Shown: piece by piece, positions 1 to 10,636 of the stretch | How the letters are laid out: the number at the start of each line of letters is the position of its first letter | Position numbering within the stretch: position 1 is the first letter of the stretch | Source of the DNA: Tetramitus jugosus | Lineage: Eukaryota; Heterolobosea; Eutetramitea; Acrasida; Vahlkampfiidae | DNA length: 64,000 bases | Direction of reading: 5' to 3' | NCBI GenBank assembly: GCA_937625935.1 | Contig: OW569368.1 | Span: forward strand, 62,001-126,000 | Notes under the pieces: generated by a model | Seen by the model: the letters and a program-made list of their open reading frames with translations, nothing else | What the model was told of the DNA's origin: nothing | The model's database searches: none | Program-made: the position numbers and the translations under genes

Positions 1-519
1 AAGAACATGGACCAACACAGTGGAATTTCTGTCCTTGGTATAACCTGCGATTCTGGAAAGAATTTCATCATCTTCTACCTCAAAGTTCTCCCACTGTTCA
101 CAAGTCTCAAGGCTCATCAACTCGAGGTATCTGTCCTCGCGGTGCAAGACTTGGTACTCCTCTCTGATCACATCAGGACAGGACACTCTCTCTTGACTTG
201 AGAAAATGACCTCAATCTTCTTGCCAGTGAAGACATCGACTCCAACGACCAAATACTTTGCCTTACCATGCTTTCCAGGCTTTGATTTGATCTTGTCAAC
301 AATCTTGCACGGACGGTCCTTCAAAAAGATGAATTGACCCAATCCCAAGTTGTTGATACACTTGAAGGATTGGTCACCACCTTTTTGTTCATAATTCTCA
401 TCGTCATCAGAGAAGTTATCTCTGGCATGCGAATTATTCATGAAGGTTTCGATTGCTTCAACAAAAACTTCTTCTTGTTGAGACAGTTCTTTTGATCCTG
501 AGTTTTGAGGAGTGGCCAT
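1..519 (-). CDS. Translation factor eIF5A, 3'-incomplete
   Basis: Translated from the ATG at 519-517, the frame stays open to the window edge for 173 codons, so the C-terminus is missing. Residues about 60-100 carry the eIF5A signature: LGLGQFIFLKDRPCKIVD, then the hypusine loop SKPGKHGKAK and VGVDVFTGKK. By family knowledge Lys84 (in PGKHG) would be hypusinated; eIF5A promotes peptide-bond formation at stalling motifs on ribosomes. The loop reads PGKHG, as is usual in archaeal aIF5A, rather than the common eukaryotic TGKHG. An acidic N-terminal arm of about 50 residues is longer than the usual one. A divergent paralogue rather than the main eIF5A is possible. Confidence 0.9.
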   Translation of the reverse strand, partial: MATPQNSGSKELSQQEEVFVEAIETFMNNSHARDNFSDDDENYEQKGGDQSFKCINNLGLGQFIFLKDRPCKIVDKIKSKPGKHGKAKYLVVGVDVFTGKKIEVIFSSQERVSCPDVIREEYQVLHREDRYLELMSLETCEQWENFEVEDDEILSRIAGYTKDRNSTVLVHVL

Positions 520-1657
520 TTGGAACAGTTACTTTGATGGGTTCTTACTTTCTTTTCAATTACTATTTGCATACACCAAGGGTTTGGTTGCTCTAAAATT
601 CTATCTATCTTGTACTGGAGCACTGGTTGAGTTCTTGTTGTTCAAAACGAGTGCCTCTTATTATAGCTTTATGATAAATAGAGGTGTTATTTACTATTGG
701 TTGTGTTGTTAGAAAGGTTGTTAGGTCAACTTCGGCCAGCCTTTTAAACCATTCTGACAGGTTGACAACTCTGGGTGCAACTTGGTGCATGCACTGAGCG
801 AGTGCAAGATGAAAAACGCACTCGTGTCCCAATATAGCAAGCAGATAACGAATGTAGTGAACCGTAGTAGTTTAAAAGAAAGATCCAAGGACAAATCAAA
901 GAACAACTCACAAGAGATCCACTTGGAAATTTCGGATTGATTTCTGCCTCCGCAGGCCTCGATTCTCTGAATGAATCTTGAAGAAATTCAAAACCAGATC
1001 AAATCGAAATCTCATTCAGAGAATTGAGGCTCAGCGGGCATTGAGGGTAACTCTCATTGAAGTTCCAAAAGAGCTAGTCTCCCGAGATACTTCTGGTCAG
1101 TGAGTAGCCGTGTATTCTCTAACTCTCAGTGATCTTCTCTGGGCTATGGAGTCAACTTAAGACTTTGCAAGGACACTCACCGCACAAATCCATCACCTTT
1201 CTCCAATTATTTGAGACCTTTAGCGACAGATTACCTACGACGCATGATCTCAATGCGAAACGGCAACTTCGGAGATTTGATAGCACAAGAAAATTCCTCC
1301 CAAATGATATTTTTAATTGACCGATGAATCAAATTGCAAGATTCTTTTGGTGCGACAGACAGAGTCTCTCGTCATCTAATTCATTGAGCCATTGGAATCA
1401 CGCGAGATACATTATTCGCAGAAACAACGACACAACAAAAACAAAAGATATTCGAAAGGCTCCTTGTTCAAAAACGTTCTCTCTTGCACCTATTCTTCCA
1501 ACTCAACTAAAAGCTTAAGCTTAAAATCATACCGTGATCCGCGCACTTGTTAAGCTCAAATATTTCCTGTTCAGTTTCAAACATCTGATTTGTTTCGTTT
1601 GAAGAATATATACTCAACATTAGAGAGACACCTTTTTAAACAACAACAACAACAAAA
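520..1657. other. Intergenic region, no gene seen
   Basis: About 1.1 kb between the divergent eIF5A and ABC transporter genes. Short open frames occur (for example near 1129-1320) but show no domain, codon-quality or splice support. It presumably holds both promoters. The one clear structure is the inverted repeat at 945-1041. Confidence 0.5.
945..1041. repeat. Imperfect inverted repeat (about 30 bp arms)
   Basis: The left arm at 945-974 (tgcctccgcaggcctcg...) is nearly the reverse complement of the right arm at 1012-1041. The inner 18 or so bases (attctctgaatga and flanks) match almost perfectly, with mismatches outside. The spacer is about 37 nt. It could fold as a hairpin in RNA or be a small MITE-like remnant; no flanking duplication was recognised. 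Confidence 0.6.
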
Positions 1658-4600
1658 ATGGACAAGGTTTATGCCTCAAACTTTGATAAGGCTTGGCCTC
1701 TATCAAGACTCTTCTTCTCGTAAGTTTTTTTATTTCTTCTCTGGCTTAGCACAAAAAATTTATTGCGCAAAAGCTTTTTTCATGCCATGTGCGTAGCTTG
1801 GGCCCACCAACAGTTGAGCTAACAATCACAACAATAGATGGCTAGATAAAGTTGCTTTCAAGAGCAAGTTTAGACAACTAAAGACGAGTGATCTCTCATT
1901 CGAAAAACAAGACTCTGCTTCTGTTGCGAGTCGCAAATTTCTCACTCAATGGCAAAAGGAACTCGGTAGCAGCTGTCGACCTTCACTCACATGGACACTT
2001 CTCCGATGTTTTTATTGGGATTTTTTACTGGCTGGTGTATACAAGTTTGTATGGTCCGTTCTCATTTGTCTCTGCTCTTATTATTTTGTGAGAGAGTTGG
2101 TGTCATTTGTCGGCGATTTGACCATGCCTGATTGGAGAGGATGGGTGTTGTGTGTTGGTTTCTTTATTGGATGCTTGGCACTTAGTGTTTCCTTTCAACA
2201 AATGTCATCCAAGGCAACTCAAGTCGGTCTTCGCATGAGAGCAGCTCTATTGACTGCTGTGTTTGAGAAGGCGATGAGATTGGACTTGCAGGATTTGAAT
2301 GCGGGTGATGTGGTCAATTTGGCTACAAACGATTGCTCTCGTTTAATGGAAAGTTGTCTCAGTTTTCATTATTTATGGTCTGGTGCTTTGGAAGCAGTCG
2401 GACTCATTGGCCTTTTAATTTATTTGATTGGTAATATTGGCTTTATATCGCTTGGTATCATTATTGTGCTCTTGGTTGTTCAGTGTGGCATCGGTTTCAT
2501 GATTGCTGGTCTGAGAACAAAAACAATTGATACGACAGATAGCCGTGTGTCAATCATGACTGAAATTCTGATGGCCATCAAGTTGGTCAAGCTGTACTCG
2601 TGGGAAGACTTTTTTGCAAAACACGTCCAGAAGATTCGTCGGAAAGAAGTTGCTCTCATGTCTGGTGGAGCTCTCATCAAGACAATCAATCTTACAATTG
2701 TGTACGGTGTTCCACCATTGATCGCACTAGTGTCTTTTGGTCTCTATGTTGGTCTCATTGGCAAGCTAACTCCTGCAATCGCTTTTACGACTCTCTCCAT
2801 TTTCAATACTCTGAGATTCCCGTTGGTTGTCTTGCCAAGAGCCCTCAGAGGTTTCTCCGAGTTTGTTGCTGCTATTGTCAGACTGGAAAAGTTTTTGTTG
2901 AAGGCAGAGAGGGAAGTTCACGACAAGGCTACTGATTATGTTGGTATCCAATTTGAAAATGCCTCCTTCTCCTACTTGAGAACCGATACTTTGCTGCATG
3001 ATGTCACTTGTGAGATTCCAGAAGGAAAGCTTTGTGGTATGGTCGGTCTTGTAGGTACAGGAAAATCCAATATAGTCTATGCAATTCTGGGTCAAATGAA
3101 ATTGGAGAAGGGTAGCTACAAGGTTGGTGGATCGATTGGTTATGTGCCACAAACTCCATGGATTCAAACTGGTACCATCAGAGATAATATTCTGTTTGGA
3201 TTGCCATATGATGAGAAGAGATACAAGGAAACAGTGTTTGCTTGCTGTCTCGAGAGAGATTTTGAAATCATGGAACCGCATGGAGATTTGACCTTCTTGT
3301 CCGACAGAGGTCAAAATTTGTCTGGTGGTCAAAAGCAGCGTATTGCCTTGGCAAGAGCCACTTATGCAGACTCTCAGATTTATATCTTAGATTCACCTCT
3401 GTCTGCTGTGGATCAACATACAGCACAACACATTTTCCAGCACTGTATCCGTGGTTTGCTGTCCAAGAAGGCTTGTTTGTTGATTACCCATCACTTGGAA
3501 ATGCTTGCCGAGTGTGATTTGGTCAGTGTGGTGAATGATGGCAGAATGCAATATTTTGGTGAGTGGAGCAAGGAGTGTCTTGGTTGCGTTCAGCAATATT
3601 TCCCTAATTGGGCGTACGAGGGTGGCTTTGAAAAACCAGCCCAGGCTATTTCACATCATTCTGTGGAGTTGGAAAAACTAGACGATGAAGAGTCAGATAG
3701 TGTTTCTGTTGCGGCAACACTTGAACAAGTTGAAAACGATATTCAAAAGGATGTTGAGGTACCTGCCGCTGATATGCCTCAAGATACAAAGAAGGAAGAA
3801 ACGAAGGAGGCAGAGAAGAAAGTTGAAATACCAATGGAAGAGTCAGTAGTCCCGAGGAGCAAGATTCCGTTCATGGGTCATTTGATTTGGATTTATGAAT
3901 CTAATCCAATTGCTGTTCTTATATCTGTGTCTATTTTCGCTCTAACTCAAGTTACGAGAATTATATCTGATAAGTGGATTAATTGGTGGATTGCAGATAA
4001 GTTTGGCTTGAGCGAGGGACAGTACATCTACCTTTATGCCATTTTAGTTGTCGTTTTCGTTGTATTATTGGTTGGTAGAGGAGCTTGGTTCTACACCATG
4101 GTTCTCAGAATGACCACTCGGTTGCACAACAAGATGTTTAAGAAGGTTCTGAGAGCACCAATGTTGTTCTTCAATGATACTCCTGTTGGTGCAGTGTTGA
4201 ACAGTTTTTCAAAGGATCAAGATTGTGCAGATGAAGGTCTTGCCGACACTATCCACGTCACTCTGATTTACTTCATGATTTTGGCTACCTCTGTGATCAT
4301 TGTCTGTACTGCTTTGCCCTACTATACTATTGTTCTCGTCCTGTTGGTTGTCAGTTTCCTTGTGATGTACTCATTGTATGCGGGTCCAGCTCAATACTTG
4401 AAAGATTTGTCTGGTTCAACTAATTCTGAGCTATTCGCTCATTTGAATGAGAGTTTGACTGGTCTTATTGTGATTAGAGCCTTTGAGAGAGAGCGCAGTT
4501 TCGAGGACAAGACCATTGCCAAGATTGATGATAACCATTTGGCAGTATTCAACGGTGAAATGCTGCAATTGTGGTTGTCTTTCAGGTTGGATATTGTGAG

Positions 4601-5795
4601 TTCACTTCTCGTGTTCTTCACTGCCATTTTTGCTATTATTTCAAGAGGTAGTGGTACTCTTGATGCTAGTTCCTTTGGACTTGCCATTTCAAACTCTTTC
4701 CAACAACTGGTTTTCTTCACCTGGGTCGTTCGTGGTTTTGCTGAAATTAACTCCCAGATTGCTTGTATGGAGAGAATCAACTTTTATGCCAAGAAGACTG
4801 AGACTGAGGCACCAGCCCATATCAAGAAGACTGAACCACCCAAGGAGTGGCCAACTCACGGAGAGGTTGAAATTTCTGATCTCTACTTGAGATATAGTCC
4901 AAAGTTGCCTCCTGTCTTGAGAGGTGTCAACCTGAAGATCCATGGAGGTGAAAAGGTTGGTGTCGTTGGTAGAACAGGTTCCGGAAAGGTATGCATGAAT
5001 GACAATCTTTTTTTACTTATCCTTATTTTCTTTCACATGCATGTACTGACACACATCTATGCGCACAATGAACTCTAGACGACTCTACTGATGACCTTGT
5101 TCAGACTGATAGAACCTGATTCTGGAAGTATCATTATCGACGGCAGAGATATCAGAGCCATGGGATTGACCGACTTGAGACAAAAGATTGCCATTATTCC
5201 TCAGGAGCCTGTACTATTCAAGGGAACGCTCAGAAGTAACTTGGATCCTTTCGGTCAATATAGTGACGAACAGCTTTGGGATGCGTTGGAATGCGCAAGT
5301 TTGAAAGCAGCTGTCGAGGAGATGCCGAACAAATTGGAAACAAAGGTGTTAGAGGGTGGTTCAAACTACTCCCTCGGGCAAAAGCAGCTCTTCTGTCTTG
5401 CTCGTGCCGTGCTCAATCAATCCAAACTGCTTGTGTTTGATGAAGCAACAGCAGCCATGGATTTGGAGACGGATGCTCAAATTCAAGCCACCATCAGAAG
5501 AGTGTTTGCCGATAGAACAATCTTGACCATTGCTCACAGATTGGACACCATTATTGATAGTGATCGTATTTTGGTGATGGATGCCGGTAAGGTGTTGGAG
5601 TTTGATACTCCAGCTACACTGCTGACCGATCCTGATGGTTCATTCACTCGTCTTGTCGATCAAACTGGACCAGATTCTTCAATGCAACTGAGAAGAATTG
5701 CCTTCTCAAAGCAAAATACGACAGATGATGCCCATGACACTGCCCTTATCCCGCAGTCAGAAGAACCAGAATCAGTCAACGTGGCAGATGAATAA
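1658..5795 (+). CDS. ABCC/MRP-type ABC transporter
   Basis: Exons 1658-1719, 1838-4988 and 5079-5795 join in phase to give 1309 aa. Layout is TMD1-NBD1-linker-TMD2-NBD2 without a TMD0, like short ABCC proteins. The spliced N-terminus (YASNFDKAWPLSRLFFSWLD) matches the family's pre-TMD segment. NBD1 has Walker A GLVGTGKS (about 423-430), signature LSGGQKQ (about 515) and Walker B YILDSPLSAVD. NBD2 has Walker A GRTGSGKT, split by intron 2 after Lys1071, signature YSLGQKQ and Walker B LVFDEATAAMD. NBD1 lacks the acidic residue after the Walker B Asp (Ser instead), so it is probably hydrolysis-poor, as in other ABCC proteins. The linker is highly charged. Likely an ATP-driven exporter of organic anions or conjugates; substrate unknown. 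Confidence 0.93.
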
Positions 5796-5958
5796 TAAAA
5801 CTGAATACATTACCAGCACAAGTTCAGGATTGCAGATCCGGCCGGAAAATCGCCCTGCAATGATCCGATGCACCAAATATCACGAAAAATCCTTGCGATC
5901 GCAAGAAAAAGAAGCACAGCCATCAGTTTACCAATAGAAAAACAATCTGATTCTTACC

Positions 5959-7434
5959 ATGAAGCACACTCTTCAATCCAGTCAAAAAATTGCTCAGAAC
6001 TTTATCGAGTTTGTCAACAAGTCCAAAACTTCGTTCCATGCAGTCAACTCTGTCAGGAATCAACTGTTGGACCGAGGTTACATTGCACTGGACGAAAAGT
6101 CATCGTGGGACTCCTTGATCAAGCCAAACGGAAAATATTTTCTCACTAGGAATCAATCGGCCATCCTCGTATTGTCCATTGGTGGACAGTACACTGCTGG
6201 AAATGGTTGGAAGTTGATTGGAGCTCACACGGATTCACCTGATTTGAGACTCAAGCCAAATTCCAAGCAAGACAAGGCAGGTTTGTTGCAAGTTGGTGTT
6301 CAGACCTATGGCGGTGGTTTGTTTCACACTTGGTTCGATCGTGACTTGAGTGTCAGTGGTCGTGTTCTCATTGAGAACAAGTCTGGTGGAGCTCACCGAT
6401 TCGAACACAGGTTGGTCAGTGTCGATAGACCCATTCTCAGAATTCCATCATTGGCCATTCATTTGAATCGTGATGTCAAGGAGGGATTCAAGTTCAATTA
6501 TGAGACTCATCTCGTTCCAGTGATTGCCAGTGCTGTCAATAGTCAATTGAATCAACCTTCATTGGGATCATCGGATAACAAGAGTGATGAAGAAGAAGGG
6601 GACTCTACGAAAAAGAAGGCCACGTTGACCGATATGCAACAGAGTCATCACTCTGTATTGTTGCAAATTTTGGCAGATGAGTTGAAGGTGGATGTGAACG
6701 ATATCAGAGATTTGGAATTGTCAGTGGTTGATGTTCAACCTGGAGTGATTGGTGGTGCCATGAATGAGTTCATCTTTTCTCCACGATTGGACAACTTGAT
6801 GTCTTGTTTCTGTTCTTTGCAAGCCTTGTTCAACACGGAGGATTCATTGAATAATGATACCGATGTCAGAGTGGTTGCCATGTTTGATCATGAAGAAGTG
6901 GGATCTGATTCGAATCAAGGAGCAGGCAGTGCATGGATGAATGACACTTTTGTTCGATTGACAAAAATCTTCTCCAATGACAAGACACCGGTCGATGCAC
7001 TCGAGATGACAAAAGCCAAATCCTTTTTGATATCTGCTGATATGGCTCACGCACTCCATCCAAACTACACGGAGAAGCACTCGGACACTCATAGACCAGA
7101 GATTCACAAGGGTCTCGTTGTCAAGGTGAATGCCAACCAGAGATACACCACCAATGCACACAGTAGTCTGTTGATGAGACAGCTTGCTTCCAACGCTGGT
7201 GTCCCACTGCAACAATTTGTTGTCAGAAATGATGCATTGTGTGGATCCACAATTGGTCCAATCATTTCCTCTGGAGTGGGCATCAGAGCAGTGGATGTTG
7301 GTATTCCTCAGCTCAGCATGCACAGCATTCGTGAAATGTGTGGAACGATAGACGCTGCCAACGCTGTTGAATTATTCACTGAGTTCTTTAAGCCCAGTTT
7401 CCGTCAATTGGACGACTCTGTACAAATGGATTAA
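5959..7434 (+). CDS. DNPEP: Aspartyl aminopeptidase, M18 family
   Basis: A single exon of 491 aa, close to the family's usual length. Metal and catalytic motifs are all visible: GAHTDSPDLRLKP (His90, Asp92), SPRLDNL (Asp278), FDHEEVGS (Glu312/Glu313), ADMAHALHPNY (Asp361) and SMHSIREM (His455). These match the di-zinc site of eukaryotic DNPEP, a cytosolic dodecamer that removes N-terminal Asp or Glu. A charged Ser/Glu/Lys insertion at about residues 196-218 looks species-specific. There is no signal peptide. The gene lies 160 bp downstream of the ABC transporter in the same orientation and converges with the orphan gene at 7550. Confidence 0.95.
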   Translation: MKHTLQSSQKIAQNFIEFVNKSKTSFHAVNSVRNQLLDRGYIALDEKSSWDSLIKPNGKYFLTRNQSAILVLSIGGQYTAGNGWKLIGAHTDSPDLRLKPNSKQDKAGLLQVGVQTYGGGLFHTWFDRDLSVSGRVLIENKSGGAHRFEHRLVSVDRPILRIPSLAIHLNRDVKEGFKFNYETHLVPVIASAVNSQLNQPSLGSSDNKSDEEEGDSTKKKATLTDMQQSHHSVLLQILADELKVDVNDIRDLELSVVDVQPGVIGGAMNEFIFSPRLDNLMSCFCSLQALFNTEDSLNNDTDVRVVAMFDHEEVGSDSNQGAGSAWMNDTFVRLTKIFSNDKTPVDALEMTKAKSFLISADMAHALHPNYTEKHSDTHRPEIHKGLVVKVNANQRYTTNAHSSLLMRQLASNAGVPLQQFVVRNDALCGSTIGPIISSGVGIRAVDVGIPQLSMHSIREMCGTIDAANAVELFTEFFKPSFRQLDDSVQMD

Positions 7435-7549
7435 GATAGATAGCGCCAGGTCTCATTTCTTACCCTTGTTGGAGTTTAAAAAACGAAAAAGCAATTCATG
7501 ATTTACACTTTTTATGTATTAGTTTATTACAATAAGATACAATTTTGTC

Positions 7550-8116
7550 TCAAATCTCGTATCTTGGTTTGTTTGCAGTTGGACCAGCAGGATATTCATG
7601 CTTGGTAGCATCAAGCTTGATACTAGGTGTGTTCCTTCTCATCTTCTCATCTCTCTCAACCTCAATCTTCACCGAGAAGGCTACTTGACGAGTCAACTGG
7701 TCATAAAACACCAATCGCGTCGATCCAGACATCATTGTCTTTATCTGAACAAAAATAATGTCGAATTCTCCCTTGGGCAGCACATGTGTCGGTGCTTGTT
7801 CGTTTCCTCCGACCAACTTCCTTCGCATGGCTCTATCATCTACACTCACCGTCTCAAACTCCAAATCTCCAATCCTGGCAAACAAATCACTGTCATCGAT
7901 GGAGATTTGATACCTCGTATCGATGCCGGCACGAACAGAGCGATCACATGTAGCTTCATAGTAAAAAACCCGAATATCTTGCTTCTCTGGCGTGCTTAGT
8001 ACCTTCATTCGATTTTCAGCAATCTCCAGGTTGACACAATTGTTAATGTTCATAGAATTTTTGGATCGGAAGAACAGGTCGTCTTCTGTGGATTGGCTAA
8101 TCTTTAGGGATGGCAT
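7550..8116 (-). CDS. Conserved-looking protein of unknown function (188 aa)
   Basis: A single open frame from ATG 8116 without low-complexity sequence. No family was recognised. It is mixed alpha/beta in character, with several beta-like stretches (GEFDIIFVQIKTMMSGSTRLVFYDQ) and no signal peptide or membrane segment. It shares a STPEK-x-DI block and surrounding pattern with the minus-strand orphan at 9983-10636, so the two may be diverged paralogues flanking the A20 gene. The stop codon lies about 115 bp from the end of the aminopeptidase gene (convergent). Confidence 0.7.
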   Translation of the reverse strand: MPSLKISQSTEDDLFFRSKNSMNINNCVNLEIAENRMKVLSTPEKQDIRVFYYEATCDRSVRAGIDTRYQISIDDSDLFARIGDLEFETVSVDDRAMRRKLVGGNEQAPTHVLPKGEFDIIFVQIKTMMSGSTRLVFYDQLTRQVAFSVKIEVERDEKMRRNTPSIKLDATKHEYPAGPTANKPRYEI

Positions 8117-8468
8117 CTTGGTCAGTTAAATACTTGTTGTAGTACGTGTGGAATTAATTCTCTTGTTTGTTTTTTCGCTTATCCCAAGAGCTTCGTTTTT
8201 AAATGAAAACGCCCGTCTGTGTCAAACATCATGATGAGAAGGTCCAATTTTCAGTTGGTCATTTACGCATTTGGCGCCACGGTTAATTGATTTGGTTTTC
8301 TTCAGCGGTCCAAATCCCACTCCAAGTGGCGTTCATCTCGTAGTTGTTTTCTCGGTTCCCGTTGTTGTGAACTCGTGCTTCGACATCCCGACATCGCTTG
8401 TCACAAGCTTCACAATTTGCTCCGTTTCCAGAAAAACAACGATTTCTACTCAGAGAAAAACAACAAAG
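8117..8468. other. Divergent intergenic region
   Basis: About 350 bp between divergently transcribed genes. The frame of the downstream gene is open through 8271-8468, but its codons there look like 5' UTR (hydrophobic, Val/Phe-rich, no homology). No specific regulatory motif was recognised. Confidence 0.4.
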
Positions 8469-9524
8469 ATGACAAACGAGAAACGCCCTGCTGACAGAAG
8501 TGACAACACACTGGAACAAGAGGAACCCAAGGCCAAGAAACCCAAATCCATTCTGATTGAAGATCAACAACAAGAAGAATCAAGCTCCGCGGCTGCTGCT
8601 GACAATGCCGATGATTCAAAGTACATTCACTTGTTGCCCAATGGAGCCATCAAGACAACAGGTATCACTTGCCAAGCTGCTACCAAATGTAAATGGTTCG
8701 GAGGCAATAGTGGCTATTGTAGTGTGTGTTGGAAACGATTGAGTAAGACTGAGCAAGAAGAAGCAACTGCTGTGCAAATGAAATTGGAGCCTGCTCGTGC
8801 CAGAGAGGCAGACAGAGAAGCACAGGAAAAGAAACATGCAGAGCAGCTGGAGAAGGAAAAGCAAGAGAGAGAAGTGCGACAGAGGAAAGACCAGTACGTT
8901 CAGGAAAGAGAGCTGTTGAAGCAACAGGGAAAGGCATATCCCATTCAAAAGTTCGTGCAAGATTATGAGGATGACGGCTCTGAGGAAGCTTCAAATTTTG
9001 GTCAGCTCTGTTGTAGTGGAGATGGTGGAGTTAGAGAAACGTTGCAATTGTGGAATTGCGGGGTGTACAATACCAAGTTTGGAACACCGGAGTCTCTTGG
9101 GGAACCAAGTATTCAACAAATGGCTCGCCACACTGAATTGAAAGCAAGATTGAGGAGTTGTTTCGGTGGTTTGCTTCTACAAACAGAAGGAGATTATTCA
9201 TTCGTTCCGTACGTCATTCCTGTGGCTGGAATTCCAAAGTTGGAGAGTCTGTGTGTCGATGCTCAAACCACGATTGAACACGTACTCGAGGTGAGTGAAC
9301 GTGCATCTCAAAGCGTTAGTGGATTTGCTTCCTATGTGAATAAGAAGAAAATGCTAACCCAGGCAGTTGCAACATTCAAGCAAGAGTGTCTCTCCGGTAG
9401 CTTTTGCGTTTTCGAGCCACCTTCCTCTGATTCTTGTTGCATAGGTCCAATCATCATTGCAGGAGTGGATAAGGTGAGTGGCAAGGATGTAGTGCTTGTT
9501 TCAAGCTACATTACATGGACATAA
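8469..9524 (+). CDS. A20-type zinc-finger protein with coiled coil
   Basis: 351 aa from the ATG at 8469 (MTNEKRPADRSD), chosen because the upstream open frame looks like UTR. Residues 20-35 are a basic, NLS-like segment (EPKAKKPKS). A cysteine cluster follows, C-x5-C-x8-C-x2-C (CQAATKCKWFGGNSGYCSVC), which resembles the A20 finger (Cxxx..C..FG....CS.C) with two extra residues in the first spacing. Then comes a highly charged helix of about 85 residues, and a C-terminal region of unknown fold. A20 fingers bind ubiquitin. A GTGAGT at 9475 could act as a donor, so an alternative 3' end cannot be excluded. Confidence 0.72.
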   Translation: MTNEKRPADRSDNTLEQEEPKAKKPKSILIEDQQQEESSSAAAADNADDSKYIHLLPNGAIKTTGITCQAATKCKWFGGNSGYCSVCWKRLSKTEQEEATAVQMKLEPARAREADREAQEKKHAEQLEKEKQEREVRQRKDQYVQERELLKQQGKAYPIQKFVQDYEDDGSEEASNFGQLCCSGDGGVRETLQLWNCGVYNTKFGTPESLGEPSIQQMARHTELKARLRSCFGGLLLQTEGDYSFVPYVIPVAGIPKLESLCVDAQTTIEHVLEVSERASQSVSGFASYVNKKKMLTQAVATFKQECLSGSFCVFEPPSSDSCCIGPIIIAGVDKVSGKDVVLVSSYITWT

Positions 9525-9982
9525 TAGCGTTTGGTAGAACAATGACTTGAATTAAATTGATTTCTCTCTGGTTCATTCATAGCAAACATCAATTTATTCT
9601 CGAACAGTTGTCCATTAAACTCTTAAGATACCTCCGAACCACTTGACTAACAATGAGTTGATCTTCGCTCTTACGAGAAATGAATTGTTAAGAGTAGAAT
9701 GTAGATGCCGGTGATAGCCTGTTTATACAAACAGTAAATTCTATCACATTTACTGAAGATGGTTCAATCGACGAATAGAACGAGCAATGACTTGCTTTAT
9801 TGGATGGAGATCTTTTGTATAGTAAGGAATCCTAATTGAACATATGTTGTACCTCCTGTCAGCAATTATCATGTGTCACAACACTGGCTACACCGACAGA
9901 AGTGTCGAAGACTCGATCGGATAGCCTGAGGCTCAAAACGACAATTAAATTGATCGCATCGACTGCTCTTTCCTTCCATGTG
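9525..9982. other. Intergenic region, nothing recognised
   Basis: About 460 bp between convergent genes. AT-rich, no open frame with support, no tRNA-like fold and no repeat seen. It probably carries both 3' UTRs. Confidence 0.4.
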
Positions 9983-10636
9983 TCATATGATAGGTAAACA
10001 TGCTCTCAATAGCGAGACAACAAAGTGTTTCCGAATTTTAACAGGAACATGAACATGATCATCTCTACTCTTGAACATGTTCTCCGAGCTGGGGCAATAC
10101 AGAGAGAGATCAACCCGAATTTCATCCCCTATTAATCCTAGAAAGAGATAGTACTGTTCATCCGTTTCACTCGATGAAAGAAGTTTCTCGTGTAACAACA
10201 CGTAGTATTCTATGTCTCGCTTTTCTGGTGTACTTCCTGTGATCTCCAAGTAAATATACTCTGCCAACCGATAAATGTCCCTATTTGCTTGATCTGGTGT
10301 GACAGTTCTCCTTTTACACGACGTACCGTCATCTGGACAACCATAATTCTCAAGATAGCGAGTTTTGTATATTCTACTAACAAGGAACTTGTTAGGAATG
10401 TTGATATCGAGTGTACTATTCAGTACGCTACTATTCTTGAATGGAATCATCCTTGCGTTACTGCTTCTTCTCTTCATTATCGGCTTGTTGACAAAGGATT
10501 TCCTTCTCCATGGATGTAGTGGGATAGTCTTTGGTCCTTGCAACTCAACGAACTCATAACAATCACATTGAGTCTCCTCCCTACTGTCACTGCATTCCTT
10601 AACAATCAAGCATTTTCTCGAAGTTGTCTTCTTCAT
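9983..10636 (-). CDS. Protein of unknown function (217 aa)
   Basis: Open frame from ATG 10636; the frame also runs three codons upstream from a TTG. The N-terminal half is basic (HPWRRKSFVNKPIMKRRSS), with a CxC pair near residue 24. The C-terminal half, about residues 115-217, contains GSTPEKRDIEYY and a hydrophobic/acidic pattern recalling the orphan at 7550-8116. No domain was recognised. The gene is divergent from the bZIP gene with roughly 280 bp between start codons. Confidence 0.6.
   Translation of the reverse strand: MKKTTSRKCLIVKECSDSREETQCDCYEFVELQGPKTIPLHPWRRKSFVNKPIMKRRSSNARMIPFKNSSVLNSTLDINIPNKFLVSRIYKTRYLENYGCPDDGTSCKRRTVTPDQANRDIYRLAEYIYLEITGSTPEKRDIEYYVLLHEKLLSSSETDEQYYLFLGLIGDEIRVDLSLYCPSSENMFKSRDDHVHVPVKIRKHFVVSLLRACLPII

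Noticed and set aside
1129-1518. Short open frames upstream of the ABC transporter
   Set aside because: No domain, splice or composition support; the first transporter exon is at 1658.
2088-5078. Long open frame starting at GTG 2088 taken as the complete transporter
   Set aside because: Eukaryotic initiation at GTG is unlikely, and splicing to the exon at 1658-1719 and to 5079-5795 adds the missing family N-terminus and the rest of NBD2.
8271-8468. N-terminal extension of the A20-finger gene
   Set aside because: The segment has UTR-like, non-conserved composition; the charged start at 8469 is more plausible.
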